A stretch of 64,000 bases of DNA from Actinomadura craniellae (GTDB taxonomy: Bacteria > Actinomycetota > Actinomycetes > Streptosporangiales > Streptosporangiaceae), in contig NZ_QLYX01000013.1 of assembly GCF_003289645.1 (NCBI RefSeq), forward strand, positions 1 to 64,000, read 5' to 3'. The translations under genes and the position numbers were made by a program. The notes under the pieces were generated by a model. That model made no database searches, was not told the DNA's origin, and saw only the letters and a list, made by a program, of their open reading frames with translations. Shown one piece after another: positions 36,197 through 45,513 of the stretch. Each line of letters starts with the position of its first letter. Positions within the stretch are counted from its first letter, which is position 1.

Positions 36197-37963
36197 ATGA
36201 AGGGGGTTGCCACGTCCGGGGAACGCATCGGCCGCTACCGCCTGCTCGAGACGCTCGGGGAAGGCGGTATGGGCGTCGTGCACCTCGGGGTCGACCCCGA
36301 GGGGCGCAAGGTGGCCATCAAGGTGCTGCGCGCCTCGGTGGCCGCCGACGCCACCGCGCTGCGCAGGCTGGCCCGCGAGGTCGACTCGATGCGCCGGGTG
36401 CACAGCCCGAACGTGGCCGAGATCGTCGACGCCGACGTCACCGCCGAGCGGCCCTACATCATCACCCAGTACGTGCCCGGCCGCACCCTGGAACAGGCCG
36501 TCGAGGACGACGGCCCGCTGTCCGGAACGGCCCTGCAACGGCTGGCCGCGGGGCTGGCCAAGGCGCTGTCGGCGATCCACGGCGCGGGCATCATCCACCG
36601 TGACCTCAAGCCGGGCAACGTGATGTTCCTGGACGGCGAGCCGGTCGTGATCGACTTCGGTATCGCGCAGGGCATGGACGCCACCCGGCTGACCGCCACC
36701 GGCATGGTCATCGGCACCCCCGGCTACCTGGCGCCCGAGATCATCGAGGGTGAGGACGCTGGCCCGCCGTCCGACGTGCACTCCTGGGCGAGCACGCTGG
36801 TCTACGCGGCGACCGGCCGGCCGCCGTTCGGCTCCGGCACCTTCGAGTCGATCTTCTACAAGATCATGCAGGGCACCCCCGACCTCGACGGGGTGCCCGA
36901 CGCCCTGCTGCCGCTGATCCGGACGGCGATGGCCCGCAACCCGGCCGAGCGACCGACCGCAGTCAAGCTCGTGCAGCTCAGCCGGCGCCTCAGCCTTGAG
37001 GCGACCATCACCGACCAGACCCGGATCGACACGATCCGGCGGGTCGACCGGCCCGCCGAGGGGCCGCAGTCGATGCAGATGTACGCCCCCGCGCCCCCGC
37101 ACCCGGAGCCGGTGCCGGCCCAGCCGCGCGACTTCAAGGGCATGCTGCCGCCGGCCGCCCCACCGCCGCCCCCGGCCCCCGCTCCGGCGCCGCCCGCGCC
37201 GGCCCCGTACGAGCGGCCGCACTACGAGCAGCAGCAGCGGCGCCCCGAGTACCCGCCGCCTCCGCCGCCGGTGCCCTACGACCCGTACGCGCCCCAGGAG
37301 CAGTACCGGCCCGCCCCGCCGCCACCCGAGGAGCGCCGCCCCGACACGCGCCGCGCCGAGGAGCGCAAGCCGTTCGGCTGGTACCGCCTGTGCAGCCTCG
37401 CCGTGCTCGCCGGGCTGCTCGGCCTCGCCGCGCTGGCCCCCACGGTGGCGCTGCTGGCGACCCTGGCCGGGGTCCTGCTGCTGCGGATCGGCGACCGGGC
37501 CGCGAGCAAGCTGGAGTCCCGGCGCACCCGCCGGGGGCCCAGCTCGGGCGACGTCGTCGGCGCTGTGGTGAGGTCCCCGCTGGCGGTGCCGAGGGCGTTG
37601 CTGACGACCACCCTGCTGGTCCCGATCGGGGTGCTGCTCGGCCTGGCCGTGGTGCTCACGCTGGCGGTGATGCGGCCGGATACGGACACCGCCCGGGCCC
37701 TCTCCTACGCCGTGATGGCGATCGTCCTGCTGCTCTCCCTGGGGCCGGGCAGCGTCGGCCCGCGCCGGCAACTGGCCCGTTTCTGGGGAGCGCTGCTGCC
37801 CCGGCGCGAGCCCGCGATGGCGATGGCGCTGGTCCTGGGGGTGCTCGCGGTGGTCCTGATCGGGCTGGCCCCCGAGCAGGAGCCCGACCTCCGGCCGCTG
37901 GGCGAGCAGAGCGGCACGCTGCGCGATGTCCGGGGCGATCTGCGCAGCCTGCTGCCCTGGTGA
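36197..37963 (+). CDS. Serine/threonine protein kinase with membrane-embedded C-terminus
   Basis: About 588 residues. The kinase domain (about 10-265) has the Gly loop LGEGGMGVVHLG, Lys in VAIKVLRA, catalytic loop HRDLKPGN and DFG in VIDFGIAQG, all intact. The juxtamembrane linker (about 290-400) is Pro/Tyr-rich (PPAAPPPPPAPAPAPPAPAP). At least four hydrophobic segments follow between residues 400 and 560 (LAVLAGLLGLAALAPTVALL). No PASTA repeats are present, so it is not PknB. ATG 36197 is preferred; GTG 36119 would add 26 residues. The second kinase starts 51 nt after its stop. Confidence 0.9.
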   Translation: MKGVATSGERIGRYRLLETLGEGGMGVVHLGVDPEGRKVAIKVLRASVAADATALRRLAREVDSMRRVHSPNVAEIVDADVTAERPYIITQYVPGRTLEQAVEDDGPLSGTALQRLAAGLAKALSAIHGAGIIHRDLKPGNVMFLDGEPVVIDFGIAQGMDATRLTATGMVIGTPGYLAPEIIEGEDAGPPSDVHSWASTLVYAATGRPPFGSGTFESIFYKIMQGTPDLDGVPDALLPLIRTAMARNPAERPTAVKLVQLSRRLSLEATITDQTRIDTIRRVDRPAEGPQSMQMYAPAPPHPEPVPAQPRDFKGMLPPAAPPPPPAPAPAPPAPAPYERPHYEQQQRRPEYPPPPPPVPYDPYAPQEQYRPAPPPPEERRPDTRRAEERKPFGWYRLCSLAVLAGLLGLAALAPTVALLATLAGVLLLRIGDRAASKLESRRTRRGPSSGDVVGAVVRSPLAVPRALLTTTLLVPIGVLLGLAVVLTLAVMRPDTDTARALSYAVMAIVLLLSLGPGSVGPRRQLARFWGALLPRREPAMAMALVLGVLAVVLIGLAPEQEPDLRPLGEQSGTLRDVRGDLRSLLPW

Positions 37964-38013
37964 TCCGTTGTCCCCGCACCGCTCCATGACCCGGCGGTAG
38001 GGTGGCCAGCGCG

Positions 38014-39525
38014 ATGGACGGGGACGTGAGACAGCAGCGACAGATCGGCCCGTACCGGCAGCTCGCCCGGCTCGGCGAGGGCGGCATGGGCGTGGTCTAC
38101 CGGGGCGCCGACCCGGCAGGCCGTGATGTCGCGATCAAGGTGCTCAAGCCCGAGGTTGCCCGCGAGCCCACCGCGCTGCGCCGGCTGGCGCGCGAGGTCG
38201 ACATGATGCGCCGGGTGCTCAGCCCGCACGTGGCCGACGTGCTCGACGGCGACGTGACCGCCGACCACCCCTACATCGTGACGCGCTTCGTCCCGGGCCG
38301 CCCGCTGGACGAGGTCGTCGCCGAGCACGGCCCGCTGACCGGCCCCGCGCTGCGCCGCCTGGCGATCGGGCTGGCCAAGGCGCTGACCGCCATCCACGAG
38401 GCGGGCATCGTTCACCGCGACCTGAAGCCGAGCAACGTGCTGCTGGTCGACGGCGAGCCGGTCGTGATCGACTTCGGCATCGCCCAGGCCATCGACTCGA
38501 CCCGGCTCACCCAGACCGGGATGCTCACCGGCACGCCGGGCTACCTCGCCCCGGAGATCCTCGACGACGAGCGCGCGACCTCGGCGTCCGACGTGCACGC
38601 CTGGGCCGTCACGGTCGCCTTCGCCGCCACCGGCCTCCCGCCGTTCGGGCAGGGCGCGATGGAGGCCGTTTTCCTGCGGATCCTGAACGGCCGGGCACAG
38701 CTCGACGGGGTGCCCGAGCCGCTGCTGCCGCTGCTGCGCTCGGCCATGTCCCGCGACCCCGCCGCGCGGCCGACGGCCGCCGAGCTGATCGAGGCCGCGA
38801 CCGCGCTCGACCTGGGCCCGGCCGAGGTCACCGTGCCGGACGCCCCGGCCCCGGACGCCCCGGCCCCGGACATCCAGGCCACCGCGATCGTCCCGCCACC
38901 GGCCGAGCCCGCCCGGCCCGTCTCCGCCGCCCCGCCCACCCGGATCGCCGGGCCGGGCGAAGGTCTGCCAGGACCGTCGCGGCTGGCCGTGGCGCCGACC
39001 TGGACCCGGCTGCTGTCGGCGATGGTGGTGACCACCGCGGTGGGGGTCACGATCATGATGCCGGTGGTGGGCGTCGTGCTCTCCCTGGGCGCGGTCTTCG
39101 CGCTGCGGGCGGGCGCGGCCTTGCCGGTCTCGCCGGGCGCGCTGGTGCACGCCCTGGGCCGGACGGCCGCCACGGTGCCGTACGCCGCCGTGGTGACCCT
39201 GGTCGTCACCGTGCTGCTGGCCGCCCTGGTGGCCGTCGGCGCCGCCACCGACCCGGTGGGCGCCTGCGCCTGGGGGACGGGCGCCGGGGTGTACGTGCTG
39301 TGGGCGGGGCCCGGCGTGCGCGGCCCGGCCCGCGGGCTGCGCCGGCTGCTGGGCGGGGCGGCCGCGAGCCCTCGCCGGATCGGGCTGGTCGGCGTGGCCT
39401 TCGGCACGCTGGCCTTCCTGTCCGTGGTCGGGGCGGTCTCGCTGACTCCGAGCCTGGCTCCGATGTACGGCCTGCAGAACTCCCTCGACAGCTCGCTGAC
39501 CCGCTTCCAGGAGGCCGTCGGCTGA
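38014..39525 (+). CDS. Serine/threonine protein kinase, paralogue of the upstream kinase
   Basis: 503 residues. The kinase domain has LGEGGMGVVYRG, VAIKVLKPEV, HRDLKPSN and VIDFGIAQA, very similar to the neighbour (for example RLAREVDMMRRV against RLAREVDSMRRV), showing tandem duplication. A Pro/Ala-rich linker with the repeat DAPAPDAPAPD leads to about four transmembrane segments (TTAVGVTIMMPVVGVVLSLG). ATG 38014 lies 51 nt after the previous stop, so an operon is likely. Substrates are unknown. No phosphatase or FHA gene is adjacent. Confidence 0.9.
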   Translation: MDGDVRQQRQIGPYRQLARLGEGGMGVVYRGADPAGRDVAIKVLKPEVAREPTALRRLAREVDMMRRVLSPHVADVLDGDVTADHPYIVTRFVPGRPLDEVVAEHGPLTGPALRRLAIGLAKALTAIHEAGIVHRDLKPSNVLLVDGEPVVIDFGIAQAIDSTRLTQTGMLTGTPGYLAPEILDDERATSASDVHAWAVTVAFAATGLPPFGQGAMEAVFLRILNGRAQLDGVPEPLLPLLRSAMSRDPAARPTAAELIEAATALDLGPAEVTVPDAPAPDAPAPDIQATAIVPPPAEPARPVSAAPPTRIAGPGEGLPGPSRLAVAPTWTRLLSAMVVTTAVGVTIMMPVVGVVLSLGAVFALRAGAALPVSPGALVHALGRTAATVPYAAVVTLVVTVLLAALVAVGAATDPVGACAWGTGAGVYVLWAGPGVRGPARGLRRLLGGAAASPRRIGLVGVAFGTLAFLSVVGAVSLTPSLAPMYGLQNSLDSSLTRFQEAVG

Positions 39526-39553
39526 CCCTCGGCCCCGGCGGGTGAAGGGCGAT

Positions 39554-39581
39554 TTGCGCTATGGCTACTCACCGGTAACAT
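39554..39581 (+). promoter_or_regulatory. Candidate promoter of etfBA
   Basis: TTGCGC (39554-39559) and TAACAT (39576-39581) are separated by 16 nt, in the only AT-richer stretch before etfB. This predicts a leader of about 150 nt before the etfB start. The leader has short inverted repeats but no riboswitch class I recognise. Confidence 0.35.
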
Positions 39582-39742
39582 TTAGGTCTCATAGCCAACC
39601 GAGGACCCGGAGCCGAAGCCGGTTCGGGCGTTTGGGAGGCTGTGGGGAACGAAACGCAACCAGCCCGCGTCGACCCGCTTCGGGCGGCGCCCCGGCCGTG
39701 ATCGCAACGGCCAACTGAGTGCAGGGAGGTCGGCCACCGGCC

Positions 39743-40522
39743 ATGAACATCGTCGTCTGCGTGAAGCAGGTTCCCGACACCGAGAGCCCGCGCAAGTTGA
39801 AGTCCGATGACAAGACGCTCGACCGTGGCGCCGCCGACGGTGTCATCAACGAGCTCGACGAGTACGCCATCGAGGAGGCGCTGCGCATCAAGGAGGCCCA
39901 CGGCGGTGAGGTGACCGTCCTCACCATGGGCCCCGAGAAGGCGACCGACTCGATCCGCAAGGCCCTGGCCATGGGCGCGGACAAGGCCGTCCACCTGGTC
40001 GACGACGCGCTGGTGGGTTCCGACGCGCTGCAGACGTCGTACGCCCTCCAGCAGGTGCTCGGCCGGACCGGGTTCGACGTCGTCGTCCTGGGCGCCGAGT
40101 CCACCGACGCGCGGACCGGCATGCTCCCCGCCATGCTGGCCGAGCGGCTGGGCGTCCCGCAGCTCACCCTCGCCAACAAGGTCGACATCGACGGCTCCAG
40201 CATCACGGTGCAGCGGCTGACCGACTACGGCTACGACAAGGTCGAGGCGAGCCTGCCCGCGGTCGTGAGCGTCGTGGAGAAGACCAACGAGCCGCGCTAC
40301 CCCTCCTTCAAGGGGATCATGGCGGCCAAGAAGAAGCCCGTCGAGACGCTGGGCGTCGCCGACGCCGGCATCGACGCGGCCCAGGTGGGCCTGGCCAACG
40401 CCGCCACCGAGGTGGTGGACTTCGCCGAGGCCCCGCCGCGGGCGCAGGGCCAGATCGTCACCGACGAGGGTGACGGCGGCGTGAAGGTCGCCGACTTCCT
40501 CGCGTCGAAGAAGTTCGTCTGA
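39743..40522 (+). CDS. etfB: Electron transfer flavoprotein subunit beta
   Basis: 259 residues. It begins MNIVVCVKQVPDTES, and contains the conserved NELDEYAIEEALRIKE, TMGPEKATDSIRKALAMGAD and GAESTDARTGMLPAMLAERL with the AMP-binding region, as in all EtfB proteins. It forms an FAD/AMP-binding dimer with EtfA and carries electrons from acyl-CoA dehydrogenases to the respiratory chain. ATG 39743 has GGGAGG upstream. The next gene begins 20 nt later. Confidence 0.95.
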   Translation: MNIVVCVKQVPDTESPRKLKSDDKTLDRGAADGVINELDEYAIEEALRIKEAHGGEVTVLTMGPEKATDSIRKALAMGADKAVHLVDDALVGSDALQTSYALQQVLGRTGFDVVVLGAESTDARTGMLPAMLAERLGVPQLTLANKVDIDGSSITVQRLTDYGYDKVEASLPAVVSVVEKTNEPRYPSFKGIMAAKKKPVETLGVADAGIDAAQVGLANAATEVVDFAEAPPRAQGQIVTDEGDGGVKVADFLASKKFV

Positions 40523-40542
40523 GCGAGGAAGGGAACAGGAAC

Positions 40543-41493
40543 ATGGCGGAGATTCTCGTCCTCGTCGACTACGTCGACGGTGAGGTCAAGAAGGTCACTC
40601 TCGAACTGCTCACGCTGGCGCGCCGGCTGGGCGAGGCCGCGGCGGTCTGGGTGGGCCCCGGCTACGAGAACGCCAAGGACAAGCTGGCCGAGTACGGCGC
40701 GGCCAAGGTCTACGTCGCCGCCGACGAGGAGCTGACCTCCTACGTCGTCGCCCCCAAGGTGGAGCTGCTGGCCCAACTGGTGGCCGAGAAGTCGCCCGGC
40801 GCCGTGCTCGTCTCCGCGACCGGCGAGGGCAAGGAGATCGCCGGCCGGCTGGCGGTCAGGACCGGCTCCGGCGTCCTCACCGACGTCGTGGACGTGACCG
40901 AGGGCTTCGTCGGCGAGCACTCGATCTTCGGTGGCGCCATCGTGTCGCACGCCAAGGTGCGGCAGGGCACCCCGATCATCGCCGTGCGCCCCAACGCCAT
41001 CGCCACGGAGGCCGCCCCGGGCACCCCGGCGGAGGAGCAGGTGTCGGTGGCCCTGTCCGACGCGGCCAAGGCCGCCAAGGTCGTGGAGAAGGTCGTCCAG
41101 GAGAAGGGCGAGCGCCCCGACCTGACCGAGGCCGCGATTGTCGTCTCCGGTGGCCGCGGCGTGGGCAACGCGGAGAACTTCAAGATCATCGAGGACCTGG
41201 CCGACTCCCTCGGCGCGGCCGTCGGCGCCTCCCGCGCCGCCACCGACGCCGGCTGGTACCCCCACCAGTTCCAGGTCGGCCAGACCGGCAAGACCGTGTC
41301 GCCGCAGCTCTACGTCGCGGTCGGCATCTCCGGGGCCATCCAGCACCGGGCGGGCATGCAGACCTCGAAGACGATCGTCGCCATCAACAAGGACCCCGAG
41401 GCGCCGATCTTCGAGCTGGTCGACTTCGGGCTGGTGGGTGACCTGTTCCAGGTCGCCCCGCAGCTCACCGAGGAGATCAACAAGCGTAAGTAG
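40543..41493 (+). CDS. etfA: Electron transfer flavoprotein subunit alpha
   Basis: 316 residues. The N-terminal ETF domain ([20 protein letters not shown]) is followed by the FAD-binding C-terminal domain: [74 protein letters not shown]. All FAD contacts of the family are present. Coding spacing to etfB is 20 nt with AGGAAGGGAAC upstream. Works with EtfB; no ETF-quinone oxidoreductase gene is seen nearby. Confidence 0.95.
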   Translation: MAEILVLVDYVDGEVKKVTLELLTLARRLGEAAAVWVGPGYENAKDKLAEYGAAKVYVAADEELTSYVVAPKVELLAQLVAEKSPGAVLVSATGEGKEIAGRLAVRTGSGVLTDVVDVTEGFVGEHSIFGGAIVSHAKVRQGTPIIAVRPNAIATEAAPGTPAEEQVSVALSDAAKAAKVVEKVVQEKGERPDLTEAAIVVSGGRGVGNAENFKIIEDLADSLGAAVGASRAATDAGWYPHQFQVGQTGKTVSPQLYVAVGISGAIQHRAGMQTSKTIVAINKDPEAPIFELVDFGLVGDLFQVAPQLTEEINKRK

Positions 41494-41500
41494 CACCGCG

Positions 41501-41538
41501 CGGAACGGCCGGGACGAGCGCTCGTCCCGGCCGTTCCG
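41501..41538. terminator. Perfect 38-bp palindrome, bidirectional terminator
   Basis: A loopless dyad (CGGAACGGCCGGGACGAGCG and its exact complement) lies between the convergent etfA and MFS genes, 7 nt from each stop codon. A hairpin with a 4-nt turn would form on either strand, so it serves both genes. Confidence 0.8.
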
Positions 41539-41544
41539 TCGTGT

Positions 41545-42741
41545 TCAGGCCGCCACCGGTGCGCGCTCGGCCGCGGCCGGCTCCGCCGCGGCGACGGAGA
41601 TGCGAGCCCGGCGGTTGATCGGGACGAACCGGGCACCGAGCGCCACGATGAGGGCCAGCCCGATCACCACGGCCAGCCCGGCCCGCAGCGAGGTCGCCTC
41701 CGACAGGAAGCCGACCACCACCGGCCCCAGCAGCAGCCCGCCGTAGCCCATCATGCCGACCTGCGAGATCGCCGCGGTCGCCTGGCCGGGCGCGATCGTC
41801 CCGGCCACCGACATGGTGATCGGCACCACGGTGCAGATCGCCAACCCCGCCAGGAAGAACCCGGCGAGGGCGATCGGGGCGGCCGGGGCCAGCACGACGG
41901 CCGTCATGGCGACCGCCGTGCCGAGCCCGGCCGCGACCAGCAGCCGGCGAGTGCCGAGCGCGGTGCGCAGCCGGTCGCCGACCAGCCGGCCGATCAGCAT
42001 GGCCGTCTCGAACAGCGGGTAGCCCAGCGCGGCCAGCGCCTCGCTCGCGCCCAGTTCCCCGTGCAGCAGCAGCCCGCTCCAGTCCGCGATGGAACCCTCG
42101 GCCATGAACGCGATGAACGCCAGCGCGCCGATCAGGTAGACGGCCAGGGGCAGCCGGGCCCGCCGGCCCTCCGTGGTCGCCTGGGCGTCGCCCGGGTCGG
42201 CGAGGTAGGTGGAGCGCAGCGCCAGCGCCACCGGCAGCGCGGTGACCGCCACGGAGAGCATGGCCGGGGTGAAGCCGAGCCCCAGCGCGGCGGTGAGGGA
42301 GCCGTACAGCCCGCCGGTCATCGCGCCGACGCACCAGCCCGCGTGCATCCCGTTCATGACGGGACGCCCGTAGGCGCGCTCGACGGCGCCGCCCTGGGCG
42401 TTCATGGCGACGTCCGTCACGCCGAACGCCATGCCGAACAGCGCCAGCGCGACCAGCAGCGTCCCGTAGCCGGGGGCGAGCGCGACGAGCGCGAACGCGA
42501 CCGCGGTGAGCGGCAGCGCGGTTCGCAGCGAGGCGCGGCTGCCGGCCCGGGCCAGCACGCCGCGCAGCCCTTGCATGGCGGCGAGGGCACCCAGCCCCCA
42601 GACCAGGACGCCGACCCCGACCCGCCCCTCCGCGATGCCGAACTCGGTGGCCAGCGCGGGCAGCCGGGTCACCCAGACGCCGCACAGCAGGCCGGCCAGG
42701 GCGTAGGTCAGGAACGTCCCCCAACGGGCACGACGCAGCAA
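41545..42741 (-). CDS. MFS transporter, YbjJ-like
   Basis: 398 residues with 12 predicted transmembrane helices. The early motif [14 protein letters not shown] and the segment [15 protein letters not shown] are characteristic of the YbjJ/MFS group; substrates are not known. A TTG start at 42741 is supported by AAAGGA about 10 nt upstream on the minus strand; no in-frame ATG lies near. It is on the same strand as the TetR gene 82 nt upstream and so is likely in the same transcript, under the operator at 43361. Probably an efflux pump induced by the TetR ligand. Confidence 0.85.
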   Translation of the reverse strand: MLRRARWGTFLTYALAGLLCGVWVTRLPALATEFGIAEGRVGVGVLVWGLGALAAMQGLRGVLARAGSRASLRTALPLTAVAFALVALAPGYGTLLVALALFGMAFGVTDVAMNAQGGAVERAYGRPVMNGMHAGWCVGAMTGGLYGSLTAALGLGFTPAMLSVAVTALPVALALRSTYLADPGDAQATTEGRRARLPLAVYLIGALAFIAFMAEGSIADWSGLLLHGELGASEALAALGYPLFETAMLIGRLVGDRLRTALGTRRLLVAAGLGTAVAMTAVVLAPAAPIALAGFFLAGLAICTVVPITMSVAGTIAPGQATAAISQVGMMGYGGLLLGPVVVGFLSEATSLRAGLAVVIGLALIVALGARFVPINRRARISVAAAEPAAAERAPVAA

Positions 42742-42823
42742 CTTCTCATTCCTTTCGCGGGGGGTTGGCGCGCGCCCGTGCAGGGCGGGGCGCGGCAGGG
42801 TGGAGCGGGAGAGGGGGGTGGGG

Positions 42824-43351
42824 CTAGGAGTCGAGCATGCTCAGCAGGCGTTGTTTCAGCGCCCTGCAGCCGTCCGCGTCGAGCAGATCGGGATCGTGGC
42901 TGAGCACTTCCCACAGGCCTTCGGCGGCGAGCCGCACCACCAGTGCGGCCAGCGGATCGGGATCCTCGGCCGGGTCGCGGCGATGCCAGCGGGTCATTGC
43001 CGCGTTCAGCGGGGCGCCCAGCTCGGGGCCGGTGGCGGCCGCGGTGATGGCCGACCATCGTCGGCGGGAGCCCGCGTTCTCACCGTCCGTCAGGATTTCG
43101 AACGTGGCCTCGACATAGGCCCGGGTGTAGGAGCCGGGGGTGCCGTCGTCGTGGCGGGCGACGAGTGCGTCGAACTCCGCGATGACCCGTTCGATCAACC
43201 CGGTGAGCAGGGCTTCCTTGGTCGGGAAGTGGTAGAGGAGCCCGCCCTTGCTGACGCCGGCGCGCTCGGCCACCGAGGCGAGCGTGAGCGCCTGGGTGCC
43301 GTCCTCGAAGAGGACGCACTCAGCGGCATCAAGAAGGGCATTCCGGGTCAT
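42824..43351 (-). CDS. TetR-family transcriptional regulator
   Basis: 175 residues. The N-terminal helix-turn-helix is LTLASVAERAGVSKGGLLYH followed by FPTKEALLTGLIERV, the canonical TetR_N pattern. The C-terminal ligand domain (WSAITAAATGPELGAPLNAA, RLAAEGLWEVLSHD) matches the TetR_C_33-like efflux regulators. ATG 43351 lies 9 nt from the perfect operator palindrome, so autorepression is almost certain. The MFS gene lies downstream on the same strand. Confidence 0.92.
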   Translation of the reverse strand: MTRNALLDAAECVLFEDGTQALTLASVAERAGVSKGGLLYHFPTKEALLTGLIERVIAEFDALVARHDDGTPGSYTRAYVEATFEILTDGENAGSRRRWSAITAAATGPELGAPLNAAMTRWHRRDPAEDPDPLAALVVRLAAEGLWEVLSHDPDLLDADGCRALKQRLLSMLDS

Positions 43352-43360
43352 AACGCCCCA

Positions 43361-43384
43361 ACTGTACCGTCCGGACGGTACAGT
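43361..43384. promoter_or_regulatory. Perfect 24-bp palindromic operator for the TetR regulator
   Basis: ACTGTACCGTCC and its exact complement form a 24-bp dyad with no spacer, directly upstream of tetR (start 43351) and 51 nt before iscS on the other strand. Size and perfection fit a TetR-dimer site. Binding would cover the tetR-MFS promoter. Confidence 0.8.
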
Positions 43385-43435
43385 CGCCAACCGGGGCGCG
43401 ATCTCCGGCGAGAGCGCGATTAGGCTGGAGTCGCC

Positions 43436-44587
43436 ATGGTGACGTATCTCGACCACGCGGCCACCACCCCGATGCTGCCTGAGGCCATCGAGGCGATGAC
43501 GGCCGAACTGGGCAAGCTGGGTAATCCGTCGTCCCTGCACGCGCCGGGCCGCCGCGCCCGCCGCGCCGTGGAGGAGTCGCGGGAGATCATCGCGGCGGCC
43601 TTCAACGCCCGCCCCAGCGAGGTGATCTTCACCGCGGGCGGCACCGAGGCCGACAACCTCGCCGTCAAGGGCATCTACTGGACGCGCCGGGCCGCCGACC
43701 CCCGCCGTGACCGGGTGCTGGTGAGCGCGATCGAGCACCACGCGGTCCTCGACGCGGTGCACTGGCTCGCCGACCACGAGGGCGCCCGGGTCGACCTGAT
43801 CCCCGTGGACGAGCGCGGCCTGATCGACCCGGCCGCGCTGGGCGAGATGATCGGGCCGGACGTGGCGCTGGTGACCGCCATGTGGGCCAACAACGAGGTC
43901 GGCACCGTGCAGCCGGTCGCCGCGCTGGCCGCGGCGGCCGAGGGCGTCCCGCTGCACACCGACGCGGTGCAAGCTGCCGGCCAGCTCGACGTCGACTTCG
44001 CCGCGTCCGGAGCCGTCGCGCTCAGCCTCAGCGGGCACAAGCTCGGCGGGCCGCCGGGAGTGGGCGCACTGCTGCTGGCCAAGGGCGTCGATCCGGTCCC
44101 CGTACTGCACGGCGGCGGCCAGGAACGGGACGTCCGCTCCGGCACGCTGGCCACCGCCGCCATCGTCGGCTTCGCGACGGCGGTGCAGATCATGGCCGAG
44201 CGCCGGGCCGCGGAGTCCGCCCGGCTGGCCGGGCTGCGCGACGCCCTCATCGCCGCGATCCGCCGCGAGGTGCCCGACGCGATCCTCAACGGAGACCCGG
44301 CCGACCGGCTGCCGGGCAACGTGCACTTCTCCTTCCCGGGCTGCGAGGGCGACTCCCTGCTCATGCTGCTGGACGCGCGGGGCATCGCCTGCTCCACCGG
44401 ATCGGCGTGCTCGGCCGGCGTCTCCCAGCCCAGCCACGTCCTGCTGGCGATGGGGGCCGACGGTGACCGGGCGCGCGGCTCGCTGCGGTTCTCCCTCGGC
44501 CACACCTCCACCGAGGCGGACGTCACCGCGCTCGCCCAGGCCATCGGCCCGGTGGTGGAGCGCGCCCGCCGCGCCGGCCTGAGCTGA
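43436..44587 (+). CDS. iscS: Cysteine desulfurase (IscS/NifS family)
   Basis: 383 residues. It removes sulfur from cysteine as a persulfide using PLP. The N-terminus is [11 protein letters not shown]; the PLP Lys lies in [18 protein letters not shown], the His stacking PLP in [10 protein letters not shown], and the catalytic Cys in [11 protein letters not shown]. Group I (IscS-like) architecture. Position upstream of mnmA, with only a DUF1206 and one minus-strand gene between, suggests it feeds tRNA thiolation as well as Fe-S assembly. The start ATG 43436 follows GGCTGGAGTCGCC. Confidence 0.94.
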   Translation: MVTYLDHAATTPMLPEAIEAMTAELGKLGNPSSLHAPGRRARRAVEESREIIAAAFNARPSEVIFTAGGTEADNLAVKGIYWTRRAADPRRDRVLVSAIEHHAVLDAVHWLADHEGARVDLIPVDERGLIDPAALGEMIGPDVALVTAMWANNEVGTVQPVAALAAAAEGVPLHTDAVQAAGQLDVDFAASGAVALSLSGHKLGGPPGVGALLLAKGVDPVPVLHGGGQERDVRSGTLATAAIVGFATAVQIMAERRAAESARLAGLRDALIAAIRREVPDAILNGDPADRLPGNVHFSFPGCEGDSLLMLLDARGIACSTGSACSAGVSQPSHVLLAMGADGDRARGSLRFSLGHTSTEADVTALAQAIGPVVERARRAGLS

Positions 44588-44655
44588 GCCGCTTGGCGAA
44601 AGTTTGACCTTCACCCCTCAGGGCAGGCCCCAGCCGGTTTTCGAGGAGGTGTCAC

Positions 44656-45513
44656 ATGGCCGCGAACCTCGCGGGGAACGACGTCGGGCGGGCGAGCCGG
44701 CGGGCCGCCGGCCACCCCATGTTCCACCGGCTCTGCCGGGCCGGGCTGGCGGCGCGGGGCGTCAACTACATCCTGATCGGCGCGCTGGCCGTCCAGATCG
44801 GCCTGGGCGACGAAGGCAAGACGGCCGAGAAGAAGGGGGCGCTGCAGGTCGTCGCGGACACCCCCGGCGGCACCGTGGCGCTGTGGCTGCTCGTCGTCGG
44901 ATTCGCCGGGCTCGCGCTGTGGCGCTATGCCGAGGCGCTGTACGGGCAGCCGGTGCCGGGTGGCGACAAGCCCGTCAAGCGGCTGGAGTCGCTGGTCCAC
45001 GGCGTGGTCTACACCGCCGTCTTCGCGGGCGCGCTGGCTTACGTGCTCGGCCGCAAGACCCAGACGACCGACGAGCAGTCCAAAACGTTCAGCGCTGAGG
45101 CGATGTCCCACACCGGCGGGCGCTGGGCGGTGCTGGCCCTCGGACTGGTCCTCCTGGCCTACGGCGTGGCCAAGGTGGTGACGGGCGTCCGGCACAAGTT
45201 CCTGGAGACGCTGCGGACCGGCGAGATGGACCCGCGGACCCGGCAGATCGTCAAGTCGCTCGGTGTCGTCGGCCACATCGCGCGGGGCGCGGTGTTCGCC
45301 GCCGCCGGGGTCTTCATCGCCCACGCGGCGATCACCTTCGACCCCGACAAGGCCAAGGGCCTGGACGGCACGCTGCGCGAGTTCGCGCAGACGCCCGCCG
45401 GCCCCTGGCTGCTCGTCGCGGTCGCCGTGGGACTGGTCGTCTTCGGGCTCTACTCGCTGTGCGAGGCCCGCTGGCGCAAGGTGGAGACCGTGGGCCGGGG
45501 TCAGGGCCGGTAG
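44656..45513 (+). CDS. DUF1206-domain membrane protein
   Basis: 285 residues with six transmembrane helices arranged as three repeated pairs, the DUF1206 signature: [40 protein letters not shown] and [20 protein letters not shown] each begin with a similar R/H-G motif. GAGGAGGTG precedes ATG 44656. Its 3' end overlaps the convergent gene at 45501 by 13 nt. Function unknown. Confidence 0.85.
   Translation: MAANLAGNDVGRASRRAAGHPMFHRLCRAGLAARGVNYILIGALAVQIGLGDEGKTAEKKGALQVVADTPGGTVALWLLVVGFAGLALWRYAEALYGQPVPGGDKPVKRLESLVHGVVYTAVFAGALAYVLGRKTQTTDEQSKTFSAEAMSHTGGRWAVLALGLVLLAYGVAKVVTGVRHKFLETLRTGEMDPRTRQIVKSLGVVGHIARGAVFAAAGVFIAHAAITFDPDKAKGLDGTLREFAQTPAGPWLLVAVAVGLVVFGLYSLCEARWRKVETVGRGQGR

Noticed and set aside
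36050-37987. Minus-strand frame opposite the first kinase gene
   Set aside because: Translation is His/Gly/Arg-rich low complexity; the plus-strand kinase has every catalytic motif.
39590-39742. Possible riboswitch in the etfB leader
   Set aside because: The leader has short inverted repeats and a GGGGAAC stretch, but no match I can defend to c-di-AMP, cobalamin or other known classes.
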